DNA of 64,000 nucleotides from Archangium primigenium (lineage in GTDB: Bacteria > Myxococcota > Myxococcia > Myxococcales > Myxococcaceae). The stretch lies in assembly GCF_016904885.1 (NCBI RefSeq), contig NZ_JADWYI010000001.1:5208001-5272000 (forward strand). Reading direction: 5' to 3'. A program made the position numbers and the translations under genes. The notes under the pieces were generated by a model. It made no database searches and had not been told where the DNA came from. It worked only from the letters and a program-made list of their open reading frames with translations. Shown here in pieces: positions 43,912-53,600 of this stretch. The first letter of the stretch is position 1. Each line of letters starts with the position of its first letter.

Positions 43912-45933
43912 AAGGCCCCGGTCCGCGAGCAGGCGAACCGAGGCCGAGGTGAGCCGAGGTGAAGGACGTCGACGTCAGCTATCGCACTGGCCGTCGAAGC
44001 CGTTGTTGGCGAAGGAGTTGGCGTACTCGGGCAGGAAGAAGTCGGTGTTGACGGAGGTCTCGTCGTCACGGGTGCCCGGGCTGCCGGTGATGGCGCAGTC
44101 CTTGGCCCAGGTGAAGCGGGTGTGGGTGAAGAAGGGACCAATCTCCCGGTAGATATTGAGGTTGCCAGCGCCGTAGAGCCTGTAGATGCCGGGCTCGCCC
44201 GTGCCGCCGCCGTGAGAGATTTCGACATGCTCGAGGCGACTGCCATCGGCCCGACCGAAGTGCAGGCCACGCCAATAGCCGGGAGCGGGGGAGGCCGCAT
44301 CGGGAACGAAGCGGATGGGCGCCTGGGCCGTCCCCTGGGCGATGAGCTTGCCCGGGAAATTGCCGACGCGCGTGCCCACGCTCAGGAACGCGCCGGGCGC
44401 GAAGCGGACTTCCGTCCCCGGCGCAAGGGTGAGGGTGGGGGGGCTTTCCGAGCCCACATAGACGAAGTTGGTAATCACATAAGGAAGGCCCAGGTTGGGC
44501 CAGGTCTGACTGACTCCGACACTTCCGGCCATGAGTTCGATGCCGAGGGCATTGCCGCTGAAGGTACTGTCTTTGGCGATGAGGGGGACAAGTCTTGGCG
44601 CGATCGAGAGCGCGTACTGACCATTGTCACGCGAGGTGAGCCGGGCCGATTCGGGATTCAGCGGCGAATGGAGCACGAGGCCAGGGCCGCTGCTCTTCTG
44701 GACGGTGACATCCGTGAGGGTGACACACGTCTCACAGATTCCGCCGATGCTCAGGTTGGCACGGGTTCCGGCAAGGGCGCCCTCGGCCCCGGCGTACTCG
44801 AACGTGGCATGTGCCAGTCGGCTGGAAGTAGTCATTTCAGAAGCGACGTACACGCCACGCCAGTGGCCGGGCTGGGGGCTGGCGGCGTCGGCGGTGAAGC
44901 GCACGGGCGCGGCGGCCGTGCCTTCCACCACGAGCGAGGCGAGGTTCTCGTCATAGCCCACGAGCATCTCGGCCCGGGGCGCGAAGCGCAGCACGCTGCC
45001 GGCGGTGATGGTGAGGGTGATGCCCGTGGTGAGCGTCCCCTCGACCCGCAGGGTTTCCGGGACGAGGAAGGAGCCGGACCAGGCTTGGGAGCGGGTGACG
45101 TTGCCGGAGAGCTCGACGGCGTCGGCGGCGTTGCCGGAGAAGGAAGAGGAGGAGGGCAGGGAGCCGGCGAGGTTGGCGCTCATTCGCACGGCGACGCCGA
45201 CGCTGTCGGAGACGGACAGGCGGGAGGAGCCGGGGCCGAAGCCGCTGGAGGCGTCGGCGAGCACGCCCACCGAGCCGCTCTGGCGCACGGAGACGTCCTG
45301 GAGGAGGGGGGCGGCCGAGTCGCGCAGGGAGAGGCAGGCGCCCTCGCCGGAGGGGGCACCACAGCCCTGCACGGAGACATGAGAGAGGGAGGAGGCGCTG
45401 CCCGAGGCGGAGAACACCAGGCCGCGCCAGGAGCCAGGGGTGAGCGCCACACCGAGCAGTTGGACGGGGGCCTGGGCGGAGCCGGGGGCCAACAGGGCGC
45501 CCTGTACGCGCAGCTCGGCGTCCGGAGCGAAGCGCACGACGACGCCCGGCTCCAGGGTGAGGGTGGCGCCAGTGCTCACGGACAGCTGGCCACGCACCTC
45601 GTGGGGGCTGTCGGCCAGACGCCATGTCTCGGAGGCGGTAATGGGGGCGGCGTGCACGGTGGCCGGGCGGTCGGAGACCGTCAGGGAGGCCTCGCCCTGG
45701 CGGGTGATGCCGCCCGAGGTGGCGCTGGCGCGGATGGTGAGGGGGCCGGCGGCCTGGGCACGCACCCCGCCCGAGGCGTCCACCTGGGCCCGGGCGCTGT
45801 CGCTGCTCGTCCAGGTGAAGGCGGAGACGGCGAAGGGGGCGCCCTCCTGGTCCGTAGCGCTCGCGCTGCACTGCGCGCTCTGTCCCGCCACCACCTGCGT
45901 CGGCGTGCAGCTGACGGTGACGGCCTCGAGCCG
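43912..45933. repeat. tandem ~2-kb duplication, copy B
   Basis: Partner of 41687-43709. Amino-acid differences include GSVGVSQTWPNLG against GHVNDSQTWPKLG, LHSPLN against LYSSLN, and GSESPP against GSQSPP. Several fall close together within about 60 residues, as patchy gene conversion would leave. Confidence 0.9.
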
Positions 45934-46017
45934 AGGCGTCTGCTTTTCGGTCTCTCCATCACAAGCGCCGAGCGCCAGGAGCGCGGGCAGCCAGGGGAGG
46001 GCCTTGGTGTACTTCAT
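43975..46017 (-). CDS. beta-helix lipoprotein copy B, intact
   Basis: The 680-residue protein has a lipoprotein signal (MKYTKALPWLPALLALGACDG), a BIG2/Ig-like domain with a disulfide-type Cys pair (SCTPTQVVAGQSAQC), and a long right-handed beta-helix built of LTLEPGVVVRFAPDAELRVQG-like rungs. Short Cys-containing loops occur (GCGAPSGEGACLSL, GGICETCVTL), and the C terminus is FDGQCDS. It is predicted to sit on the cell surface as a lipid-anchored rod, for adhesion or cell-cell contact. It is transcribed from the flank of the T6SS region. Copy A lies downstream. Confidence 0.87.
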   Translation of the reverse strand: MKYTKALPWLPALLALGACDGETEKQTPRLEAVTVSCTPTQVVAGQSAQCSASATDQEGAPFAVSAFTWTSSDSARAQVDASGGVRAQAAGPLTIRASATSGGITRQGEASLTVSDRPATVHAAPITASETWRLADSPHEVRGQLSVSTGATLTLEPGVVVRFAPDAELRVQGALLAPGSAQAPVQLLGVALTPGSWRGLVFSASGSASSLSHVSVQGCGAPSGEGACLSLRDSAAPLLQDVSVRQSGSVGVLADASSGFGPGSSRLSVSDSVGVAVRMSANLAGSLPSSSSFSGNAADAVELSGNVTRSQAWSGSFLVPETLRVEGTLTTGITLTITAGSVLRFAPRAEMLVGYDENLASLVVEGTAAAPVRFTADAASPQPGHWRGVYVASEMTTSSRLAHATFEYAGAEGALAGTRANLSIGGICETCVTLTDVTVQKSSGPGLVLHSPLNPESARLTSRDNGQYALSIAPRLVPLIAKDSTFSGNALGIELMAGSVGVSQTWPNLGLPYVITNFVYVGSESPPTLTLAPGTEVRFAPGAFLSVGTRVGNFPGKLIAQGTAQAPIRFVPDAASPAPGYWRGLHFGRADGSRLEHVEISHGGGTGEPGIYRLYGAGNLNIYREIGPFFTHTRFTWAKDCAITGSPGTRDDETSVNTDFFLPEYANSFANNGFDGQCDS

Positions 46018-46088
46018 GAGGTTTGTACTCCTTTCACGTGAGCACTTGGAGAATAGGCGGAAATGGGCCTCGGAGTGGGGAGGCGCTT

Positions 46089-47561
46089 TCACGGAGGAGT
46101 CTGCTGCGTCGTGAGCGGCTCGGCGGCGGCATCGGTGATGACGAGCACTTCCGCCCGACGGTTGAGCTGCCGCTCCTGCTCGGTGGCGGGCTGGGCGCTG
46201 ACAGGCCAATCCGCGCCGAAGCCTTGAATCCGGACCCGTGTGGCGGGAACCCCCTGATCGATCAAATAGCGCCGGATGGCCTGGGCGCGACGGACCGCGG
46301 TGAAGGAGTCCGCGCGATCCTTGTCCGAGTGCCCCTCGACGAGGATGACGCCCGCCCGTGCCTGATCCGACAGGCGGAGGACGGCTTGATCGAGCAGGGG
46401 TACCACGCCTGGGAGATCGGCGCTTCCCTGCGAGAAGTGGATCTCCCCACGCAAGACGACCTTCTCCCGCTCACCGGGCTGATGCGGCTTCGCGGTGGGC
46501 AGGGGCTCGGCGGCCGCGGCCAGCGGCCCTTGCTCCTCGCCGCGACCCAGGGCGATATCCCATGTGGGCACCGGCCGCACGGGCTTCTCCTGCGTGGGTC
46601 GCTCGGGGTTGGCCAGGACGAGCTGGAGCTCCTGGTCCGAGCGCTCGTCCAGGAAGGCGATCTTGGGAGGCGGCTCGTTGCGGAACGAGATGCCCGCGAC
46701 CACGCGGAAGCGCGGAGTGCCCGGCGCCGCGCCGATCCCGGGTCCTCCGAGGAGGAAGGCATCCAGGCCCGAAATCAGCGGAAAACGGGCCCCGCCGAGC
46801 AATTCCAGGGAGGGTTGCTGTGCGAACGTCGCGCGCATGCCCAGCTCTCCCCGGAGGCCCTGACCCGTCGTGGCCAGTGCCGCCGCGAGCCGGATCTCCG
46901 AGCTGGCCCCCTCGCGAACAGGGGTCTGGGGGGAGGAGGGCAGGAGGATGTTGGGGCGGAAGAGCACGCCCACCTCGAGCGAGGGATGGAGCCAACCCAT
47001 CTCCGTGCCCGCCACCATCCGAGCATGGAACCGGGGCCCGTCATCCCCCGCCAGCGCGGAGCCCGTGCCGATGGGCAGCCCGATGCCCAGATCCGCGGCC
47101 AGATCCAGGGGCTGCCGTCGCCGCCGGGACAGCACCCCCAGGCGCGCTTGCAGGACGGGTGTTCCGAGGCCCTGCGCCCTCAGCTCGGCCAGACCGACGT
47201 CGGTGGGGCTCTTGCCCTGCTGCCAGAGGACGAACGGCAACTGCGCGCCCAGCTCGAGCCAGGAGAGGACGCCGTAGCTCGCGGACAGCATCGCGGTCGC
47301 GCGGTGCTGGACGATGTCCAGGTTCTTCTCGCCGTTGTTCAGCACGAGGGGCTGGCTCTGGTAGTGTCCCAGCAGGCTGACGCTGAGGCCACTCGGAACC
47401 ATGAGCTCGCCGTTTCCGACCAGCACCGTGCCGCGGCCGGTGTTGGTCTCCAGTCGCTCCAGCTCGAAGCCCGGCAACTGGTCGTTGGACTGCGCCGAGG
47501 CCAGCGAGCAACCCAGCGAAACCGCGACGATTGCACCCCGGGTGGATGAAGGTAAGCTCAT
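46089..47561 (-). CDS. OmpA-family protein with beta-barrel-like N-terminal domain
   Basis: The 490-residue protein has a signal peptide (cut near SLASAQS). A ~270-residue beta-rich domain follows with strands such as LSVSLLGHYQSQPLVL and LGVLFRPN, plausible as an outer-membrane barrel. A peptidoglycan-binding OmpA domain fills the last ~115 residues (VEGHSDKDRADSFTAVRRAQAI, GFGADWP, NRRAEVLV). It should tie the outer membrane to the cell wall. It is divergent from the giant repeat protein with only 42 bp between start codons, so control is likely shared. Confidence 0.85.
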   Translation of the reverse strand: MSLPSSTRGAIVAVSLGCSLASAQSNDQLPGFELERLETNTGRGTVLVGNGELMVPSGLSVSLLGHYQSQPLVLNNGEKNLDIVQHRATAMLSASYGVLSWLELGAQLPFVLWQQGKSPTDVGLAELRAQGLGTPVLQARLGVLSRRRRQPLDLAADLGIGLPIGTGSALAGDDGPRFHARMVAGTEMGWLHPSLEVGVLFRPNILLPSSPQTPVREGASSEIRLAAALATTGQGLRGELGMRATFAQQPSLELLGGARFPLISGLDAFLLGGPGIGAAPGTPRFRVVAGISFRNEPPPKIAFLDERSDQELQLVLANPERPTQEKPVRPVPTWDIALGRGEEQGPLAAAAEPLPTAKPHQPGEREKVVLRGEIHFSQGSADLPGVVPLLDQAVLRLSDQARAGVILVEGHSDKDRADSFTAVRRAQAIRRYLIDQGVPATRVRIQGFGADWPVSAQPATEQERQLNRRAEVLVITDAAAEPLTTQQTPP

Positions 47562-47566
47562 GATCG

Positions 47567-47580
47567 GGTAGAATCCTACC
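47567..47580. promoter_or_regulatory. inverted repeat in a 42-bp divergent gap
   Basis: GGTAG (47567-47571) and CTACC (47576-47580) flank AATC. TAGAAT inside it could serve as a plus-strand -10 element for the giant gene. With only 42 bp between the two start codons, core promoter elements must lie here or inside the opposing coding region. Confidence 0.35.
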
Positions 47581-47603
47581 GCTCTTTTCGTGGGGAGAGA
47601 CAA

Positions 47604-50600
47604 GTGCTCCGACTCTATGTGCGGCTCCTGCTGTGCCTGGGCGCGCTGGCCGCCTGTGGACCAACCGAGCCGGCAAGTCCAGCGCCGGAAGAAGCACCGC
47701 AGGCCGTGGGCATGACCCTGGTTGCCACCCAGAGTCGGGTCATCAAGGACGTACCGGATCTTCTTCTGACGTGGACCGGGAACGGCAACAGCGACTGTCT
47801 CCAATGTGATTCGCGGACGACCTACAAGTGCCCGGGAAGCACGACGTCCGCTGATTTCACGAAGGACATCTCATACACCCTGGACCGCGGCCTGCATGTC
47901 CAGGCGATCAAGGCCACGGTATTTGGTGCTTCCATTCACGAGTCCAACACATTTAGTCGCACAGTTACGGTGTATGTGAACGACCAAGCCGTGGGTAGCG
48001 CATTCTCGACACAACAACGCAAATGCGCAACGACACCGACCAAATGTGACGGGGATGCCGCGGGTCGCGTTGTAAACAAGGCAGAAGCATCTCTCGGCGC
48101 GGGCATTGGGTGGAAGACCGCCGTGGGGGATGTCAATAAACTCAAGCTTGTTCCGGAGAACAGTTCCTACTGTATCTCTCACGTCAAGCTCGAGTTGACC
48201 GTGCTTGAGCGGCATATCAAGTCGTCCGTCGGGACTGCGCTGAACTTTGGCTTCCAGCAGGTAGGAACGACAAGCATCAAGAAGAAGATCCTGCTGACCA
48301 ATGACGGTGAAGCCCCGCTGAAGATCACGAAGATCGCCAAGGTGGGCGGCGGGCGTTTCAACATCACGAAGCCGCTCGACCTGAATGCCACGATCACCGT
48401 GCAGCCAGACAGCAAGCCAGGGGCCGTGCCCGCGGAGATCGAGGTCGAATTCGCACCTGACGCGGAACAATCCTTCGATGGGCAGATTCAAATCACCAGT
48501 GACGCCACGGCGGAACTGCCTCTCATCGATCTGGCCGGAGAAGGAATTCCATACGCCACGGTCGTGGATACGGAGCCCATTGCCTTCGGCAAGGTTCGCG
48601 CCACCGACGCCGTCACGCAAGGCATCGTGGTGCGCAACGTCGGCGCCAATGCGATCTCCTTCTCTCCCACCATCACTGGCAACAATGCCTTCTCCGTGGC
48701 GCTGACTCCGGCGCAGACGCCACCGCCCATCTCGCTTGCTCCCGGTGCATCCACAACACTGACCGTGCAGTACCTGGCCTCCGATCTTCCGGCGGCCGAT
48801 GGCGTCGAGGTCACTGCCCAACTCGACCTCAATGTCGCCAACGATCCGGACTTCCCGGGCACGCCCATCCAGCTCACGGGAACGTCCATCAAGCCGCGGC
48901 TCACGATGAGTCTGGTCGGAGGTCTGCAATTCGGCCCTGTACGGGCCGAGACGTCCCGAACGATGGATATCGTGGTGAGCAACGAGGGCACGGGTCCGCT
49001 CACCGTCGACTCCATCGGTCTCCCCACGGACAACGCCTTCGTCATCCTCCAGAAGCCCGCCGACGGCACGGTGCTCAAGCCCAAGAGCACGCCGGCCGAT
49101 CCCGGCTCGTCCATGACGCTCCAGGTGCGCTTCGACGCGCCTACCTCGGCCACCGTGGACACCACGGCCCTCGCGCGCTCGGGCACCATCGCCCTCGTCA
49201 ACACGGACAAGACGCTCAACACCTTCACCGTCCCCGTGGCCGGCACCGCCGTCAAACCGAAGCTGGTGCTGAGCGTACCGGGAGGCTTCGCCTTCGGACC
49301 GGTGCGCGCCGAGACGTCGCAGGAGATGGATGTCGTGGTGCGCAACGACGGCACGGGCCCGCTCACGCTGAACTCCATCGGCCTGCCCACGGACAGCGCC
49401 TTCGTCATCCTCCAGAAACCGGCGGATGGGAAGGTGTTGAAGGCCAAGACGACGCCGGCCGATCCGGACTCGTCCGCGACCTTCCGGGTGCGCTTCGACG
49501 CGCCCACCTCGGCCACCGTGGACACCACGGCCATCCCACGCTCGGGCACCATCGCCCTCGTCAACACGGACAGCGCCTTCAACACCTTCACGCTTCCCCT
49601 GTCCGGGACCGCCGTCAAACCGAAGCTCGTGTTGAGCGTGCCGGGAGGCTTCGTCTTCGGGCCGGTGCGCGCCGAGACCTCCAAGCTCCTGGATCTCGTG
49701 GTGAGCAACGAGGGCACGGGCCCGCTCACCGTGGACTCCTTCGGCACGCCCACGGACAACGCCTTCACCGTCACCCGGAAGCCCGCGGATGGAACCGTGC
49801 TGAAGGCCAAGACGACGCCGGCCAATCCGGACTCGTCCATGACGATCCAGGTGCGCTTCGACGCGCCCACCTCCTCCACCGTGGACACGACGGAGCTCGT
49901 GCGCGCGGGCACGCTCGCCGTCGTCAACACGGACAAGAACCTCAAGACCTTCACCCTCCCGATGACGGGCAGCGCCGTCAAACCGAAGCTGCGGCTCAAC
50001 CCGGCGAGCGGCTTCGCCTTCGGGACGCATCGCGCCGGGACGTCACCGGAGCTGGAGGTGGTGGTGAGCAACGACGGCACGGGTCCGCTCCTGCTGGACT
50101 CCATTGGCGCGCCCACGGACTCCTCGTTCGTGCTGACGCAGCAGCCCGCGAACGGGACGGTGTTGAAGGCCAAGAGCTCGCCGGCGGACCCGGGCTCGTC
50201 CGCGACGTTCCGGGTGCGCTTCGACGCGCCCACCGCCGAGCCCCTGTTGCCACGCGCGGGAGAGATCGCCCTGGTCAACCGGGACAGGGACTTGAGCGGC
50301 TTCACCCTTCCGGTGTCCGGCACGCCCGTCGCGCCCAAGGTGGTGATGACGTCCGGAGGCCTGCTCGACTTCAAGGATCGGCCGGTCGGCAGTGACATGG
50401 AGCTGGAGGTGACGGTGAGCAACGAGGGCAATGGTCCCATCGTGCTGGCGACCATCGGTCCGCCCACCCACGAGGCCTACACCATCACCCAGAAGCCGCC
50501 GAACAACACGGAGCTCAAGGCCAAGGGCGAGGCGGGCTCCTCCGTGAAGATCAAGGTCAACTTCCATGCGCCCGAGGACACGGGCACTCCGGTCCTGGGC

Positions 50601-53600
50601 TCCGTCGTCCTGGGCAACACGGATCCGACCTACAAGAACAGCCTCAAGATCGATCTGCGCGGCCGGGGCGTGCGGCCGCGCGTCTCCACCGTGTCGAAGC
50701 TCGAGTTCGGCGAGGTCCGCGCCGGCGGCGTGGGCGAGACGCGCAACGTGAAGATCGACAACACCGGCTCGGGCTCGGCGTTCTTCTACGACGTCTTCAC
50801 CGAGGGGGACACGGCCTACACGCTCGAGCCCGCGATTCCGCGTGGCACGGAGCTCGAGGTGCCTCCGGGAGGCAAGACGCTGACGGTGCGCTTCCGCCCC
50901 ACGCAGGAGTCGAGCGCGCTGCTCCAGGGTTACCTGAATCTCTTCAGCGCGAACACGGAGGTCGCCAGTCAGCGCGTGTCGCTGGAGGGCTCGGGGGTCA
51001 AGCCGCAGCTCCAGGTGACCACGGGCAAGCGTGACTTCGGCAAGAAGAACGTGGGCGGGCCGATGTCGACCCTGACGATTCCCGTGCGCAACATGGGCAC
51101 GGGCAAGCTGCGCTTCAGCTCGCTCCAGACGACCGTCGCCTCGGGGGTCAACCCGTTCTCGGTCAGCCCGAGCACGGACTTCGAGCTGACCAGCGCGCAA
51201 GGCGAGCAGCTGATCACGGTGGGGTTCACGCCCGCGGTGCTTGGGGACTACGAGGGCAACCTGGTCTTCCAGACCAATGATCCGGACCACGCGCTCGTGA
51301 CCATCCCCTTGTCGGGCGGGGCGCAGAAGCTGCTGCGGGTCCATTCCAAGACGGACACCAATTCCCTCACCTTGGACTTCGGGGACGTTCGCACCACGAC
51401 GACGGCGGAGCGGACGTTCACCGTCACCAATGACGGCTCGAGCGACATCCATCTCCAGGGTCTGCAGTTCAGCAATGGCGCCTTCACCGGGCCGTCCATC
51501 GCCAGCGTGGTGCTCAACCCGAGCCGTCCGAGCATCGACATCAAGGTGACCTTCGCGCCGTCCGTCACGGGCCTGGTCAACGAGAGCGTCACGCTGTTGA
51601 GCGACGCGAACAACGTGCCGCAGCCCCGGCTCACGCTCATTGGCAAGGGGACACAACCCCGGATCAAGCTCTACATCGCGGGCAGTCCCACCGAGCAGGA
51701 GCTCGACTTTGGCAATGTCTCCGTGAATACCCGGAGCCCCCGGGAGTTGACGGTGAAGAACGAGGGCGATGCCCCGCTCACGCTGGGCATCATCAGCATC
51801 ATCGATTCCAGCGTGACGCCGCCGCCCTTCGACTGCACGGATCCCTCCACCAAGGAGCTGCAGCCTGGCGCGGAGGTCACGGTTCCGGTCTCCTTCAGGC
51901 CCACGGAGAACGGCGACTATTCCGCCCGGCTCCAGGTCGCCTCGAACGCGGCCGAGGGCACGGTGCGCTTCAACCTGTCGGGCAAGGGGCAGTCGGCGAA
52001 CATCACACTGCCCTCGCGGTTGACGTTCGCGGCCACGCAGTTGAATCACATGAGCGCGGCGGCTCAATTCACCATCGGCAACAGTGGGAAGTCCGCCCTG
52101 TCCATCAGCGGGCTCGACCTGCCCTCGGACTTCGTCCTCGTGTCTCCGATCACGCCGCCCACGGCCACCCAGCCCTGGACGATTGACGGATCGGCCGTGA
52201 AGCAGGTCCAGGTGGCCTTCAATCCCAGCCTGGCCTCGCTGGGCAACATCACGGGGCCCATGAAGGTCTACAGCAACGCCATCAATGCCACGGGTGGCTT
52301 CTCGACCGTGACGTTGGAGGGCCGGGGCATCGATGGCATCGCCCTGGTGGGCCGCGAGGTCACCTTCATTCCGACGGACGTGGGAACGTCCCGGACGGAG
52401 CGGGTGCGGGTCGAGAATCAAGGCGAGCATCCGTTGGTGCTCAAGAGCGCCACGCTCACCAGCAACTCCACCCCGCCACCCTTTTCCGTGCACGACTTCA
52501 AGTCGAACTACGTGCTGTTGCCCAACAAGGGCAACTACGTCGAGTTCGACGTCCAGTTCAAGCCCGAGTACCGCGGCAATCAAGCGGGCGTGTTGGTCAT
52601 CGAGACCGATTCGGAGAGCTACCGGCGGCCCAGCCTGGCGGTGTCGGGACAGGCCAAGGGACCCGAGGCGTTCCTGCCCACGATGGCCGAGGGGGTGGAC
52701 TTCGGAAAGATCAACGTGAAGGCGCCCACCACCTCCGTCTTGACGGTGGTCAACACGGGCGAGAGCCCGCTGAACATCAGCCGACTGGTGTTCACGCGCA
52801 AGCCCTCGCCGGGCGACACCGGGGTGGACGACACGGCGCAGATCTTCACGGTCGACCGCCTGGCGGATGGGAGCGTGGCGCTGCCCATGGTCATCGCCCC
52901 GAACGATTCGAAGAACATCCCCTTGAAGTTCCAGCCGGCCACGGAGGGCAAGCGCACGGCGATCCTCTCGGTGGTGTCCAACGCCCGCGAGGTCTCCACG
53001 GAAGCACGGGGAGAGGGAACGGCCCCCAAGCTGGAGCTCCTGCCCGCCGAGGGGCTGACCTTCCGGGGCATCCTGTTGGATCGCTATTCCCAGCCGCAGA
53101 CCGTCACCATCAAGAACGAGGGCTCGGGCTCGCTCCACATCCGGAGCATCGTCCTGTCCGATGGCGGGGACGTCTTCAGCCTGCAGCACGCGGACCTGGC
53201 CACGCCCTACCGCTTGGATCCGGGCGAGGACATGGCGGTGACGGTCCGCTTCAAGCCCATCGCCACCCGCCAGTCCGCGTTCGTCCAGATGGTGGTCACG
53301 ACGGACGACGCGCGTCCGTTGATCAAATCCATCAATCTGGATGGCCGAGGCACTTCCGAGGCCTTGTCGGTGGACTCGCGTCTGGAGTTCGGACGACAGC
53401 TCATCAACACGCCGTCGTACCGCTATGTGCGGATCACCAATGGGTTGATCGATCCCGCCACCTTCGTGAAGGCCACCATGGCCTCGGGCGTGGGCTGCTC
53501 GCAGTTCCTGCCGGATCCCGAGCAGAACCGGGGCTTCACGCTGGCGGGTCTGGAAGAGGCGGAGCTGCGCGTCATCTTCACGCCCTCGGCCGTGGGCGCG

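Noticed and set aside
44122-46041. 639-codon plus-strand frame over lipoprotein copy B, with a twin over copy A
   Set aside because: Being present in both copies is explained by the duplication. The translation is Gly/Glu/Ala low complexity, while the minus strand gives a signal peptide and a clear beta-helix.
47871-50030. 719-codon minus-strand frame at the start of the giant gene
   Set aside because: Antisense shadow rich in Arg/Gly/Glu. Its repeats merely mirror the 363-nt units.
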